DNA of 64,000 nt from the NCBI GenBank assembly GCA_015680685.1, contig MNCI01036506.1:54530-118529 (forward strand). Direction: 5' to 3'. The notes beneath the pieces were generated by a model, which saw nothing but the letters and a program-made list of their open reading frames with translations, was not told the DNA's origin and ran no database searches. The DNA comes from Gnetum montanum (Eukaryota; Streptophyta; Gnetopsida; Gnetales; Gnetaceae). Positions 1 through 12,064 of this stretch are shown piece after piece (position 1 is the first letter of the stretch; each line of letters starts with the position of its first letter). The position numbers and the translations under genes were made by a program.

Positions 1-666
1 GAACAAGGATGAGTTGGTTGATCGTTGTCTTCCCAAACTTACTTGTATGTCACAATTTTATGGTTAAGTAATCTTGAGACATATGATTTTTATATATTTT
101 ATGTTTTTATGTCCTATGCTAATAGGGAAGGAGAGAGATAACTAAGTGACCAGTTTAACTTAATTACTCATTAACTAAGTTATAACTAATCCTAAAACTA
201 GCATTTGTTCTCACTTGCCATACACATCCTAAACTAGTGCAACACTACTAGGATTACCAAATGCTAATCGTTACTGGGTTACCAAGTATTACATGCATGC
301 ACGAAGTGATCGTACTATGTGTGTTTACTTAGGAGAGTTGTAGGGAGAGAAAAGGAGAGAGAGAGAGAGAAAGAAAATTAATTAAATAAGAAAGTGTTTA
401 ATAATATCAATTAACACTAATTAATCTATTCTGGATGCTGCAAGGTTTATCATAAAGTTCATCTTTATTGTCGTACACAAGGTATGCTTAGGTACACAAT
501 GCTCGAATAAAGATCCATTGACTTTGTGACTCCTACTGTGGGCATGAAGAAATAATTTTAACTCTCGGAGGGAGAAAAGGCAAGAGTTTGGTTAAGGTTC
601 TAACTATTTAATGCAAAACCAAGTGTGTCCACCTCTTATTTATAGGCAAGGAAGCAGGCCTTATCA
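1..666 (-). repeat. Partial LTR, 3' LTR of element D
   Basis: The sequence follows the LTR modules seen at 8299-9159, 12065-12970, 18718-19586 and 57422-58292. These are the entry stretch near position 25, the conserved AATAAA inverted repeat at 461-514 and a minus-strand TATA box (TATAAATA, plus-strand bases about 638-645). The U5 end is missing because the window starts inside the LTR. The right end at about 666 is estimated, because U3 runs directly into the first tandem repeat without a clear CTCATCA terminus. A GA microsatellite lies at about 355-372. Confidence 0.6.
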
Positions 667-3600
667 CCTAGGCTAGTAGAACTACAAAGTCCTTATCATT
701 GGCTATTGTATTGGCCTTGACCTCCTCCATGTGGCTCATGAGATAGATTTCTCATGGAGGGGACTTGGAAATGGGTTATTTCTATGACTGGGGAGGTAGG
801 GACCCTAGGGTTTAGTTGTGGCTTGCTAGTTATGGCCTTTGCTTCGACTGTGGGGGTTACAAGGAGTTCATTTGGCCTCTTGCATTCCCATTCGGTAAGC
901 CTACCTAGGTTGCTAGTGGGGTTGACCCTTGAAGTAGAAGAAACTAAGACATTACCCACTATTAGGCTTTGGATAGATGAGGGGCCATCACATTGTCTCA
1001 CCTTGATGACAAACAACAGTTTTTTGGGTGTTATCACTAAGGGGCCAATTCATTTTGGCACCTTGATAACAAAGGATTATTTAATAGTTGTAGGTGTAGT
1101 GTCATGTCAATTTAACATCTTAGTGGATTGGTTTTTCTAGTTTAACATCATAGTAGATGAATTGTTTGGTTTCTAGTTTAATGTCTTAGCATATGGTTGC
1201 AATCGGACCGAGAGCACAAATGGTGTTGTGGGTACCCAAGGTCGCACTTTGACCATGAAGGGAAGCCTCTTGCTTATGGAGGATGAGGGGATCCTTTCCT
1301 TGCTGGGAGGAATGTGGATCATAAAAGGTTTTTCTTGCAAGTTTAGACTTTCCATCTACACTGATGGAGTTTATGATGTAAGGAGTGTCAAATTGGCTTG
1401 TTGCGTCAAGCACTAATTGGTCCCTATCTATCATCCTTTACATATTATCTTGCAAAGTCTAATAGTTGTTCATATTGTCACCAAACATTTGGTGGTAATG
1501 ACAATATTAGTCTAGCTCAAATTTTTTAGGGACTGAGGGCTTACTCAATACTAATGAAGCTAAGTTCCTTAGTAGTTCACAATACTAGTCATGTCATTGG
1601 TGGGCATTCTCTGATACTCATTTGTATTGGTTTTGCCTAGCTTTTATAAGCTGTTCCAGCAACTCTAAAGGTTTAATTAGTAATAGGGTGTACTTTGAGC
1701 AATCATTACACTCAAAGTGAGACCTTGTAGTGGCCCCTGCACCCTCCGGATGGTGAACTACCCAACATGTATGCTAATGGACAATGAAGCTATTCTAACC
1801 TTCCCTCATTCAAGGTTGATCTTAACTGATTCATCATGAAAGAACAAGGATGTTGAACTTAATTCCTATGATGTAGGAGGTGACATTACTACACTAATAG
1901 CATTCTCATCTATAGGGATGTCCTCCATAATAGGAATGAAGGCCAACATCCAAGCTAGCACTTGGAAGTGAGTAAATGAGGTCATGACCAAGTCATACAA
2001 GCTCAGCGTTGTGTTCTTTTTCTTGAGCATTTGTTTCACCTAGGAAAGTGGAACTACAAAGTCCTTATTATTGTTTATCGTGTTGGCCTTGACTTCCTCC
2101 ATGTGGCTCGAGAGATAGATCTCTCATGGAGGGGACTTAGGAATGGATTTTTTCTTTGACTAGGGAGGTAGGGATCCCAGGGTTTAGTTCTGGCTTGCTA
2201 GTTATGGCCTTTGCTTCAACTATGGGGGTTACAAGGAGCTCATTTGGCCTCTTGTGTTTCCATATGGTAAGCCTACCCAAGTTTCTAGTGAGGTCAACCC
2301 TTAAAGGAGAAGAGACTAAGACATTACCCACTATTAGGCTTCAGATAGGTGAGGGGCCATCACATTGTCACACCTTGATGACAAACAATAGTTGTTTGGG
2401 AGTTATCACTAAGGGGCCAGGTCATTGTGGCACTTTGATGATGAAGGGTTATTTAGTAGTTGTATGTGCGGTGTCATGCTAGTTTAATGTCTTTGTGGAT
2501 GGGTTCTACCAATTTAACATCCTAGCAGATGAATGGTTTGGTTGCCAGTTTAATGTCTTAGCATATGGTTGTGGTGGGACCCAGAGCAAAAATGGTGTTG
2601 TGGGTGCCCAAGGTGGCACTTTGACCTTGAAGGGAAGCCTCTTTCTTATGGAGGCCAAGGGGATCCTTGCCTTGCTGGGATGCATGTGGATCATAAAAGG
2701 TTGTTTTGCAAGTTTAGACTTTCCATCTATGCTGATGGAGTTTATGATGTAGGAAGTGTTAAATTGGCTTGTTGGATCAAGCACTAATTGATCCTTATCT
2801 ATCATCCTTTACATATTATCTTGCAAAGCTTGACAGTTGTTCTTATTATGACCAAACAATTGGTGGTAATGAAAATATTATTATAGCTTGAAGTGTTCAG
2901 GGATTGAGGGCTTGCTCAATACTATCGAGGCTAAGTTCCTTAGTAGTTTGCAATATTGGTCATGTCATTGGTAGGCATTCTTTGATACTCATTTGTATTG
3001 GTTTTTCCTAGCTTTTATAATTTGTTCTAGCAGCTCTAAGAGTTTCATTACCAATAGGGTGTACTTTGAGTGATCGTTACACTCAAAGTGAGACCTTGTA
3101 GTGGCTTACACTATGGCCCCTACACCCTACGGATGGTGTAGTACCCAACATGTATGCTAATGGATAATGAAGCTATTCTAACCTTTACTCATTCAAGGTT
3201 GATCTTGACTGCTTCATCATGAAAGGAGAAGGATGTTGAACTCAATTTCTATGGTGTAGGAGGTGACATTACTACACTAATAGCATTCTCATCTACAGGG
3301 ATGTCCTCTAATAGGAATGAAGGCCAACATCCAAGCTAGCATTTTGTGGTGAGCAAATGAGGTCATGATCAAGTCATACAAGCTCAACGTTGTGTTCTTT
3401 TTCTTGAGCATTTATTTTACCTAGGCTAGTAGAATTGTGAAGTCCTGATCATTGGCTATTGTGTTAGCCTTAACCTCCTCCATGTGGCTCAAGAGATAGA
3501 TCTCTCGTTGAGGGGACTTAGGCATGGGTTTTTTCTCTGACTGGGGAGGTAGGGACCCTAGGGTTTAGTTGTGGCTTGCTAGTTATGGCCTTTGCTTCAA

Positions 3601-4520
3601 CTATGGGGGTTACAAGGAGCTCATTTAGCCTCTTGCATTACCATTTGGTAAGCCTACCCAGGTTGCTAGTAGGGTCAACCCTTGAAGGAGAAGATACTAA
3701 GACATTACCCACTATTAGGCTTCAGATAGGTGAGGGGCCATCACATTGTTGCACCCTAATGACAAACAACATTTTTTTGGGAGTTATCACTAAGGGGCTA
3801 GCTCATTGTGGCACCTTGATGACGAAGGGTTGTTTAGTAGTTGTAGGTTTAATGTCATGCTAGTTTAATGTCTTAGTGGATGGGTTTTGCTAGCTTAACA
3901 TCCTAGTAGATGAATCGTTTGGTTGCTAGTTTAACATCTTAGTAGATAGTTGTGATGGGACCCAGAGCATAAATGGTGTTGTGGGTGACTAATGTGGCAC
4001 TTTGACCATGAAGGAAAGACTCTTACTTATGGAGGTCGAGGGGATCCTTTCCTTGCTAGGAGGCATGTGGATCATAAAAGGTTGTTTTGCAAGTTTAGAA
4101 TTGCCATCTACGCTAATGGAGTTTATGACATAGGGAGTGTCAAATTGGCTTGTTGCATCAAGCACTAATTGACCCCTATCTATCATCCTTTACATATTAT
4201 CCTGCAAAGCCTAACATTTGTTTGTATTGTGACCAAACATTTGGTGGTAATGACAATATTAGTCTAGCTCGAAGTGTTGAGGGACTAAGGGCTTGCTCAG
4301 TACTATCGAGGCTATGTTCCTTAGTAGTTCGTAATACTAGTCATGTCATTGGTGGGCATTCCCTGATACTCATTTGTATTGGTTTTTCCTAGCTTTTATA
4401 AGTTGTTCTAACAACTCTAAAGGTTTCATTAGGAACAGAGTGTACTTTGAGCAATCGTTACACTCAAAGTGAGTCCTTGTAGTGGCTTATGCTATGGCCC
4501 TTGCTAGTATGAACGAGTTG
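667..4520. repeat. Tandem repeat, about 1.38-kb unit, 2.8 copies
   Basis: Three head-to-tail copies begin near 667, 2036 and 3416. Shared landmarks recur at the same offset: the CCTCCATGTGGCTC stretch at 722, 2096 and 3477, and the GAGACCTTGTAGTGG-type stretch near 1721, 3095 and 4475. The copies are estimated by eye to be about 90% identical. The third is cut short near 4500. Each unit contains short sub-repeats of the type AGTTTAATGTCTTAG (for example 1140-1200 and 2480-2570). Open frames of 60-130 codons occur in several frames, but none matches a family I know and all are broken differently in each copy, so I treat the block as non-coding. Confidence 0.85.
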
Positions 4521-4599
4521 GTGCCAGAGTTAGGGGGCTTTGTGTGTTAGAGCTTTGCACTGTTTAGCCTCTAGATTCCAATTGGTTGCTTTTGTAGGT

Positions 4600-5700
4600 A
4601 TGGATACTATTGTAATTTTTGTGTTTTTTTACATGCATGTTGGTTTCTATAGGCCACGTAGGCCAAGTCATTTCTTGCTTGCATTGCCTCCTTTATACCC
4701 TTTGTTTGAGCAAAGGCTTGGCTGAAAGACTTCGCGGCCATGTAGTACAATTTTGACTTGATGAAGTCATTGACTACACCCTTGAAAATGGCCAATAGGT
4801 GATTTTATACTAGTGGCTCATGGATTTTTTACAAGGTGGTGCTCCATCATTGGATGAATTTGGAGATGGGCTCTAGGGGCCCTTGCTTGACATGCATGTG
4901 TTGGTCAAGAGTTGGTTCAGGTTTCAAGTTGTACCTAAAGCATGTTACAAACTAACTGAGGAGATCCCCCAGGGAAACGATTGAGGCCCTAGGTAATGAA
5001 CAATAGTAATCTAAGGCCTTGCTAGTGAAAGACATGGGGAACATGTGCATGATGACATGCTACCATGCTTGCAAAAGCAAGCACTTGAACCTAAATGTAA
5101 ACAAGTGCACATTGGGGTCACCTTCATCATTGTACTTGGTGAGTTGAGGCAGCGAAATCCTAGTTGGAAGAGTTAGGGGTGGTACTATAGAACTTATGGA
5201 ATCATCCTAGTAAAATTCCACTACCTTGATGGTTTTAGAGAATGCATCCTTGAGCTAGTAGATCTCCTTCATCAAACTTTGGATAAGCTAGAATGCCTGA
5301 TCCAAGCTTGGAGATGCGCTAGATAGTTGCATTTGCTAGGCTTGTGCTGGTTGCACGAAGAAGGACCAAATTGTTGATTCCAGAGTATGCTAATTTAACA
5401 TCATAGTGGATGATTATTATCATTGTAACGTCATAGGGAATGGATGCAATTGATGTGTTGGCTGAGCATTGGGTGCAATGATCAAGGTAGGCCACACATG
5501 CATGGGTTGGATTGATGCTAAGGATGCTAATGAAACAAGGCATAGAATGCTTGAATCATTTAGGGCTAGGAAATGGCCCCTGGGTGAACGTAGGGTTGGG
5601 TAGATGCAACAACTGCTTGCAAGGAAGGCTGAACTGACATGGTCACCATCTCGAAGAGGATGGCAAAACCAAATTAAGGAGGGGATGTACTAGGGAGTGG
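4600..5700 (-). pseudogene. Retrotransposon gag remnant (element D)
   Basis: Read on the minus strand from about 5700, this gives a Pro/Gln-rich lead followed by a gypsy gag core. Recognisable pieces are a YNDEGDPNVHLFTF-like segment (about 5120), LDYYCSLP (about 5010), and KFIQ.W near 4860. The stretch ending near 4607 contains VVNDFIKSKLYYMAAKSF. The order fits the plant gag pattern of DP-x-HL, then a W-F/Y-x-LP segment, then a QxW-type helix. At least six stop codons interrupt it. No zinc knuckle was found downstream, where the tandem repeats begin. In plants gag forms the virus-like particle that packages element RNA. Confidence 0.65.
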
Positions 5701-6100
5701 TTATTGGAAGATGATGTAAAGAGGTCTCTCACATTTAGAGTGGGCCTCAAACTCATCTTCTTCCTCTTGCCCAGCTTCCTCATAGGTTATCCCTACATCA
5801 TGTTTTTTTTCATGGATGAGTTGGAACAACAACTAGTGGTAGGACTTTATGAGTGGGATTATATCGAACAAAGTAGGGTTGTACTCTCATTCGTCTTGGG
5901 TGACTCATTTATAGTCCTATTTTGCCGTTAGGTCAAGGCAATCCATGAATAATCATGCTTGTATTTTGACACAAACAAAGTTATATTGTTCATGATGAAT
6001 ACAACATGCTTTGGATGGATCATGAAGGTGTCAAGTGTGTTAGACACCGATGTGGAAGGTTAATTTGGATTCATGTTCACAGATCAAGTTGTGAGAGTTA
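5701..6100. other. Decayed leader/gag N-terminal sequence of element D
   Basis: This lies between the recognisable gag core and the first minisatellite. Short open frames occur on both strands, but no domain or motif is visible. It is best read as decayed 5' leader or gag start of element D. Confidence 0.4.
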
Positions 6101-6450
6101 CTATTTGCAAAAAATGGCTAACTCTGAAAATTGCAGAAAAATGCCTAAATCTACTACTAGTAGAAAATGGCTAAGTCTGGAAACTGCAAAAAATTAACTA
6201 AGTGTAAAACTGAAAAAAATTGGCTAAGTATGAAACTATAAAAATTTTGCTAAGTATGAAAATGTAGAAAAAATGGTAAGTATGAAAATGCAAAAAAAAA
6301 ATGCTAAGTATGAAAATGTAGTGATATGGTTAAGTTTTCCGATAGCAAAAAATAACTAAGAATAAAAGTGCAAAAGAAAAAATAATAACTAAGTATGAAA
6401 ATGCCAAAAAAATGACTAACTGTAAAACTATAGAAAAAAATGCTAAGCAT
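6100..6450. repeat. Degenerate minisatellite, unit about 28-30 bp
   Basis: A unit resembling AAAAATGCTAAGTATGAAAA recurs about ten times with substitutions and variable A-runs. It lies in the untranslated leader between primer site and gag of element D. Its A-richness is on the plus strand, so the element transcript would be U-rich here. Confidence 0.75.
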
Positions 6451-7205
6451 GGAGACTACCCTCCACACCAACTACACTCTCCACTTACTATGATCTTTAC
6501 ACTTAGAGAGCGAAGATTGAGAAAAAAGTGGAGAACAACACGATTTGGGTTGCTACGCAAGGTCTTCGGGAGACTGACAATGAGGAGCAATCTACATTGA
6601 AAGGGTGCAGAGTGCACACAAAGACAACCACAATAGAGTGCAAAGAAGGAAATAGTATGGCCCTCCTTCTAGCACCAAAAATTGTAATGACTAAGAACAT
6701 CAGTGGCTAGAATTATTGAGGGGCTAATGGCCACATAGCCTTAACCTCACCTTCATGTGAGGGCCTTACTAGAAATAGAGGTAGAGCACCCTATATGGTC
6801 TTGTCGATTGAATAGGGACTTTGACGTTGGTAGCTAGGGTAATGGCCACAAATGGGAGGTAGTGTGGTTAATCAAAATATTAACGTGAACAACACAAAAT
6901 GGTGCTAAGTGTATAGTAGTGTTTTCCGATAAAGTGCAAAGCATAGTCATAGGATAGAGATGAGTGTCGTCAAGGGTTTTAACCAAAATGAGGATGGCAA
7001 CTTGCAGAGACTACTGCTTAAACATAGTACAATGTGACCAAACATGGAAAATGCAAAAAGATGCAAGTAAAATGCAAGAAAATGCTAAAAACAGGAGCGA
7101 GAAATGGAACACCACCCCAAATGGAAGCATAGCTAACTCTAAAAGGGGTACAGCATGTACATGATGTACAATAGACACAATGGAAGTATAGCCATAGTTT
7201 CAATG
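6451..7205. other. Element D leader, no feature recognised
   Basis: The sequence is AT-rich with scattered fragments of the flanking minisatellite unit, for example near 7045-7090. I see no coding domain or RNA gene. Confidence 0.4.
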
Positions 7206-7470
7206 GTGTTAGGCCATGAAGTCTAGCACTCACTATGATGTACTGTGCAATGTTCTGCAAGGCTACAATGATGTTGTGGTGTACCAACAATGTACCAGTG
7301 GTATACTAGTGGTGTACCATGCAATGTTCTACAGGGTCACAATGGGGTTGCAATGTATCAATAATGTACCATGCAGTGTTTTGTAGGGATAAAATGGGGC
7401 TATGTTGTACCAGTGATGTATTGACAATGTACCATGTGGTATTCTGTAGGGTTGCAATGGGGTTGTAGTG
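7206..7470. repeat. Minisatellite, unit about 65-75 bp, about 3.5 copies
   Basis: Copies share a TGTACCATGCAATGTTCTGC-like start followed by AGGGT.(A)CAATGGGGTTG and a GTGTACCA stretch. Starts lie near 7236, 7313, 7368 and 7428. Unit length varies by small insertions. It lies in the leader of element D. Confidence 0.75.
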
Positions 7471-7639
7471 TACTGTGTAGTGTAACTCTGCCTCTCTATC
7501 AATGTGGTATACTCTGGGTCTCATTTTTCCACAAAGCTAAGTGCCAAAATGCCAAAATGCCAAATGCCAAATGAAAGTGCCAACTACCCCTCCTGAAGCA
7601 TTGGGGGTCGAGCGGTATTTATAGGGCTAAGGTTAGCTC

Positions 7640-8110
7640 AAAATGTAGATTGAGCATCACATGGCAATGCGATAGGTTGGACTATGCTTTGGGGTGTAAT
7701 GAGAGCATAGTCCGAGACTTAGGAAAACTCTAGTCCAAAATTTATCAAAAAACTAGCAAAATGTGGCTAAGTGTTGACTCTGCTCTAGGGGAGGCTGACT
7801 ACGCTCAAAGCTTAGAAACGTTCTGGCATAAACTAGGCTTCCAAACTATCTACGCTTTGACTACACTTGATAATTAGAAAAATTGTGAAAAATTGGTGTT
7901 TTGTGATGACTACATTTTGACAATGCTCTAAAGCATAGTCCCAATAATGGGGAGTGTAGTCATTACACTTAGAAACAATCTGTAGCTTGTGTCACCATTT
8001 TGACACTTAGAAAAATTTTGAAAAACTGGTAGTGTGTGTTGATTATGCTTTGACTATGCTTTGGAGCATAGTCAAGGGGTGCATAGAGCATAGTCTCAAT
8101 ACATAGAAAA
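7640..8110. repeat. Hairpin-rich leader with repeated GACTATGCT motif
   Basis: The motif GACTATGCT and its complement AGCATAGTC recur through this stretch and form perfect inverted repeats. One is at 7679-7688 with 7704-7713 (10-bp stem, 15-nt loop). Another is at 8052-8060 with 8065-8073 (9-bp stem, 4-nt loop). Weaker pairs lie near 7910-7940. In the element D transcript this is the leader just downstream of the primer site, where retroelements usually carry packaging and dimerisation structures. That role is inferred. Confidence 0.65.
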
Positions 8111-8280
8111 CTTTGGTATCATCACACTTCTGAGAAGAAGACATTTTGCAATTCAAATAAGATATCAATGTGCTTATGTGATTATATTTATTGTGAGGAT
8201 GATTTTAATCTTAGGGTTCATCCAATGATGTTAATGATGTTCACTAAACTTAGATAGCGCATGTTTCAAACAAAAATAGT

Positions 8281-8297
8281 CCTTGGCAATGGCGCCA
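8281..8297 (-). promoter_or_regulatory. Primer binding site, tRNA-Asp type
   Basis: The minus strand reads TGGCGCCATTGCCAAGG, one base after the LTR end. Plant gypsy elements often use a site complementary to the 3' end of tRNA-Asp, close to TGGCGCCGTTGCCGGGG. This copy differs at about three positions. It fixes the orientation of element D as minus and the LTR at 8299-9159 as its 5' LTR. Confidence 0.75.
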
Positions 8298-8298
8298 A

Positions 8299-9159
8299 TG
8301 ATGAGCAGCGAATACCCCTACACTCAACCATACAAATCACTAAGCATTCATGTGTGATCTAGTCAAGTTTCATGGACTCCTCATCTTCTAATAGACTAGC
8401 CTCAAGAAAGTGAGCTTGCCCTAATAGTCATTCACTATCTTCCAAATTATACTTGTCATGTACAAAGGTATGGTTAAGTTTAATCAAGGCATATGATTTT
8501 TATTATTTTATGTTTTATGTTGTTGGTGCTTAAAATAGAGATATAAATTAATTCAATGGCTAATTTAATCTAACTAATTAATTAATGTCTAACTAATCCT
8601 AACATAAATATCTAGTTCCAATTTCTGTACACATCCTGAACACATATAACACTGCTAGGTTACCAAACATTAAGCATTTCTAGGATTACCAAGCATCATG
8701 CGCATGCTTGAAGTGGTCATACTTATGTGCTTACTTAATTGCTATTTAACCTAGCTAGCTTTGTTTAGATTAATTAGCTTAATTACTTGAAAGAATTAAG
8801 TAAATTTGTGTAGAACATTAAATGCATAAATAAAACATTTAATCTAGTCAAAATGTTACAAGGTTTATTAGAAAGCTCATCTTTATTGCTGCACACACTA
8901 CCAGGCTAAAGTACAATAGTGTTGGAATAAAGATCCATACACTCAATGACTCCTACTATGGGCACTTGGGAAATATTCAAACTATGAAGAAATGAAACTA
9001 CAAGAGCTTTGCTACTCTATGATAGGACCTATTACCTAAACATGGAGGGAGAGCACATATTTATAGGTAAAAGCTGACACCATGTCGACAGGGCCATGTT
9101 AATGCATCAAATCATGCATTGATGGGGCCCAGTCAATGCATCCAATTCATGGTTCATCA
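8299..9159 (-). repeat. LTR (861 bp), 5' LTR of element D
   Basis: On the plus strand it begins TGATGAG next to the primer site and ends near TTCATCA. It carries the conserved AATAAA inverted repeat (8879-8887 with 8926-8934) and a minus-strand TATA box (about 9058-9065). U3 upstream of the TATA box, at 9070-9160, contains inverted repeats built around GCATCA and TGATG. Its length agrees with the LTRs at 18718 (869 bp) and 57422 (871 bp). Confidence 0.75.
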
Positions 9160-11556
9160 ACTATCATGATGGACATGATATACTTCTCTTGTATGGCCTA
9201 TAGACACTCATTGAAGAGTGTGAGGTGTTGTCCTTATTCTAGAGCTAGTGATCCATCAGCTTTTACCTATATAGATTATCTTGTTGTAGGTGTGGGCTAA
9301 TGGATTGAGTAGGATTATGCATCTTGCTTCGCAAGAGGATTTTGATCTACACCTCATCCTCTTCATCTTCCTCTATGCTTCTTATCCATTGATTATGATG
9401 ATCCTTTAGCTTTAAGTCTCTTTGACAACATCTGCAATCATGAGAATATAAGATTAACTAGAAATTCCAAAAAAACATTCCTAACAATTTCTAACCCTTT
9501 GTTGGTTTTTGGGTTTCGATTAAAAGTATTGGATATAATTAATTTCAATTTTCACTTGGATTACAAACCTGGAAAATTTATCATTTTTAAAATAAATTCT
9601 TATTTAGAAAAAATCTTGAAGTAAACATTTAAACAATTATTGAAAATAATTTTATATTCATGATTCATCACTATCTTTAATTTATTATTTAAAATGTTTT
9701 CAAATGGACAATTGGAAAGAAACATTAATTTTGTTAGGTTATGTTAGACCAGAATGTTACTATCTCTTTTTGTTATTACCTTTAATTAATATTCTAGGCT
9801 TTATACAAATTTAGCATGATTCACAAAAGTTACATACAATGCTCTCCCCATGACTAAGATGATTACTCAAAAGGAATTAAGAATAATTCAAATCAAAAGT
9901 ACAATGTGGAAGATATGGAGCTATGAAGGTTGTTAGATGGAAAATTAGCATAAACTCCCTTTGCATGAAATGATGGAATAAAAAAAATTCTAATAGTCTT
10001 TGTTTATATATAGATTTTCATAAGAGAAATATTGTATATTCACCATCATTAATGTGATATCATAGGGCCTCATATATCATATCTATGATATCATCTTTGA
10101 AATTTTTATGAACTTTGGTGGAAAAAATTGATGAAATGGGTAGTCTAAAAGGTGTAAAGATGATCCAAAGGATCTCTTATCATAGACGATGCTAAGACTG
10201 TAAGAATTAATATTGAATGTACATTAAATAATGATTTTGGAATACGATAAGTCAACGAAGTTTAGCAGATGATTTAATTATAATTACTAAACTTATGAGT
10301 GAGTATGAACATGTAGGAAGATAATTCTTTTTGCTAAAGTATTTAGGAGGTATAACATAATGTGAAATTAGTCAAGTATGAAACACAAGAGTTATACAAG
10401 TAGATCCTCCCTAAAGTACGCTTCTACTCTTAATGCCTTTGTATAACCACACTTACAAGTGTTCATGGACACTCAAGGAGTTGAATGTAAAGCATATCTA
10501 TCTTTCAAAACATACATGTTAGTATTGCTCTAATAAGAAATAATACTATCTTATATAAAACTATCAAATTATAATAATATATAATAGTGAGATGGAATGG
10601 TATTAGCAAGAATTATAAGGAATGGAACATGAGGTGTGTTACCATAAGCATAATGAATTCTATGTCTCATGCATGATTAAAATTATCATTAACCTATCTG
10701 TCCAAAATCCAAACCATGTCCCTACCAGTTACCAATGGTATTGCATAATATCATCCTAAAATTAATAATTGCAAGACTATCACAACTATAAGAAATATTA
10801 TTACTTGGCAATGAAGTACAGGAAAACAATTTATTAACTACATAATTTATTTTGAAGAAGACTTAACCATTAGGAAAAGGAATGCTTTCAGGCAAGGATA
10901 ACATATCTTTTTAGTCCCATAACCAATGCGAGTCCAAGAAATCTTGAAATCTCTAAGAAGTCACCTACCTTCAGGCATAGGTAACATGTGTTTCCAGTGG
11001 AACTCCCAAAAACTTTTATTATGCATATTTATTAGCTTATTACTTTGTCAACCATACCAAAGGACTAGTTTTAGGCATGGGTAACTTGTCATTCTAGTGA
11101 CATGGCAAGGTAGCACTTATTTCAAAACATGCTTCTAGCTTTTGTGAGAACTCAAGTAAATTAGACAACTTGACAATGTAATAAGACTGATAGTACTAGC
11201 TTTAGCAAATCCCTAAATCCCTTTAATGTTACACCCATTTCATTCTCTCTTGGTTCTTTACTTTTCCATCTAGACATAATGATCACAAGTTTATTTTAGT
11301 TTTATTATGAAAAGAATGTTATTATGTCCATTGAAAGAACCTTTTATTATTGGAAATCAGTGGATGGATGATGTGGTCTCATTGTATATATAATTAGTAA
11401 TTTCAATGATTTAATAACATAGGGTAAAATTCTTATTATTTCAACTACGTCTTGTTTATTCCTTAACATGTTATTAAAAATCTTAACAAAAATATATACA
11501 TGAGAAATGGTAAAACTACAAAAAGAATGAGAAAATATGTAAGAATAGAAAAAAAT
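9160..11556 (-). other. Decayed retroelement spacer, no gene
   Basis: No domain is visible. The stretch at about 10870-10975 aligns by eye with spacer sequence at 62590-62650 and with the minus-strand spacer at 14170-14230. All contain a variant of TAGTCCCATAACCA followed by a GTG/GCGAGT stretch. This part is therefore probably the 3' untranslated region of another minus-strand member of the same gypsy family. The remainder (9160-10100) is AT-rich and unassigned. Confidence 0.5.
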
Positions 11557-12064
11557 NNNNNNNNNNNNNNNNNNNNNNNNNNNNNNNNNNNNNNNNNNNN
11601 NNNNNNNNNNNNNNNNNNNNNNNNNNNNNNNNNNNNNNNNNNNNNNNNNNNNNNNNNNNNNNNNNNNNNNNNNNNNNNNNNNNNNNNNNNNNNNNNNNNN
11701 NNNNNNNNNNNNNNNNNNNNNNNNNNNNNNNNNNNNNNNNNNNNNNNNNNNNNNNNNNNNNNNNNNNNNNNNNNNNNNNNNNNNNNNNNNNNNNNNNNNN
11801 NNNNNNNNNNNNNNNNNNNNNNNNNNNNNNNNNNNNNNNNNNNNNNNNNNNNNNNNNNNNNNNNNNNNNNNNNNNNNNNNNNNNNNNNNNNNNNNNNNNN
11901 NNNNNNNNNNNNNNNNNNNNNNNNNNNNNNNNNNNNNNNNNNNNNNNNNNNNNNNNNNNNNNNNNNNNNNNNNNNNNNNNNNNNNNNNNNNNNNNNNNNN
12001 NNNNNNNNNNNNNNNNNNNNNNNNNNNNNNNNNNNNNNNNNNNNNNNNNNNNNNNNNNNNNNNN
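11557..12064. other. Assembly gap (508 Ns)
   Basis: All bases are N. The left end of the 3' LTR of element C lies in or just before this gap, so its target duplication cannot be checked. Confidence 0.99.

Larger units (their letters stand above)
1..9159 (-). mobile_element. Element D: gag-only Ty3/gypsy-type LTR element (TR-GAG-like)
   Basis: This composite runs on the minus strand from a 5' LTR (8299-9159) through a tRNA-Asp-type primer site, a long repeat-rich leader, a decayed gag and a block of 1.38-kb tandem repeats to a partial 3' LTR (1-666). No protease, RT or integrase motif was found between gag and the left LTR, so it could only have moved with enzymes from another element. Its LTRs share modules with those of elements A, B and C, but its gag is clearly different from theirs. 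The left LTR is cut by the window edge, so no target duplication could be tested. Confidence 0.65.

Noticed and set aside
754-1140. 128-codon plus-strand frame in the tandem repeat, with weaker counterparts at 2156 and 3576
   Set aside because: It is broken differently in each repeat unit and matches no known family. It is read against the strand of the surrounding element.
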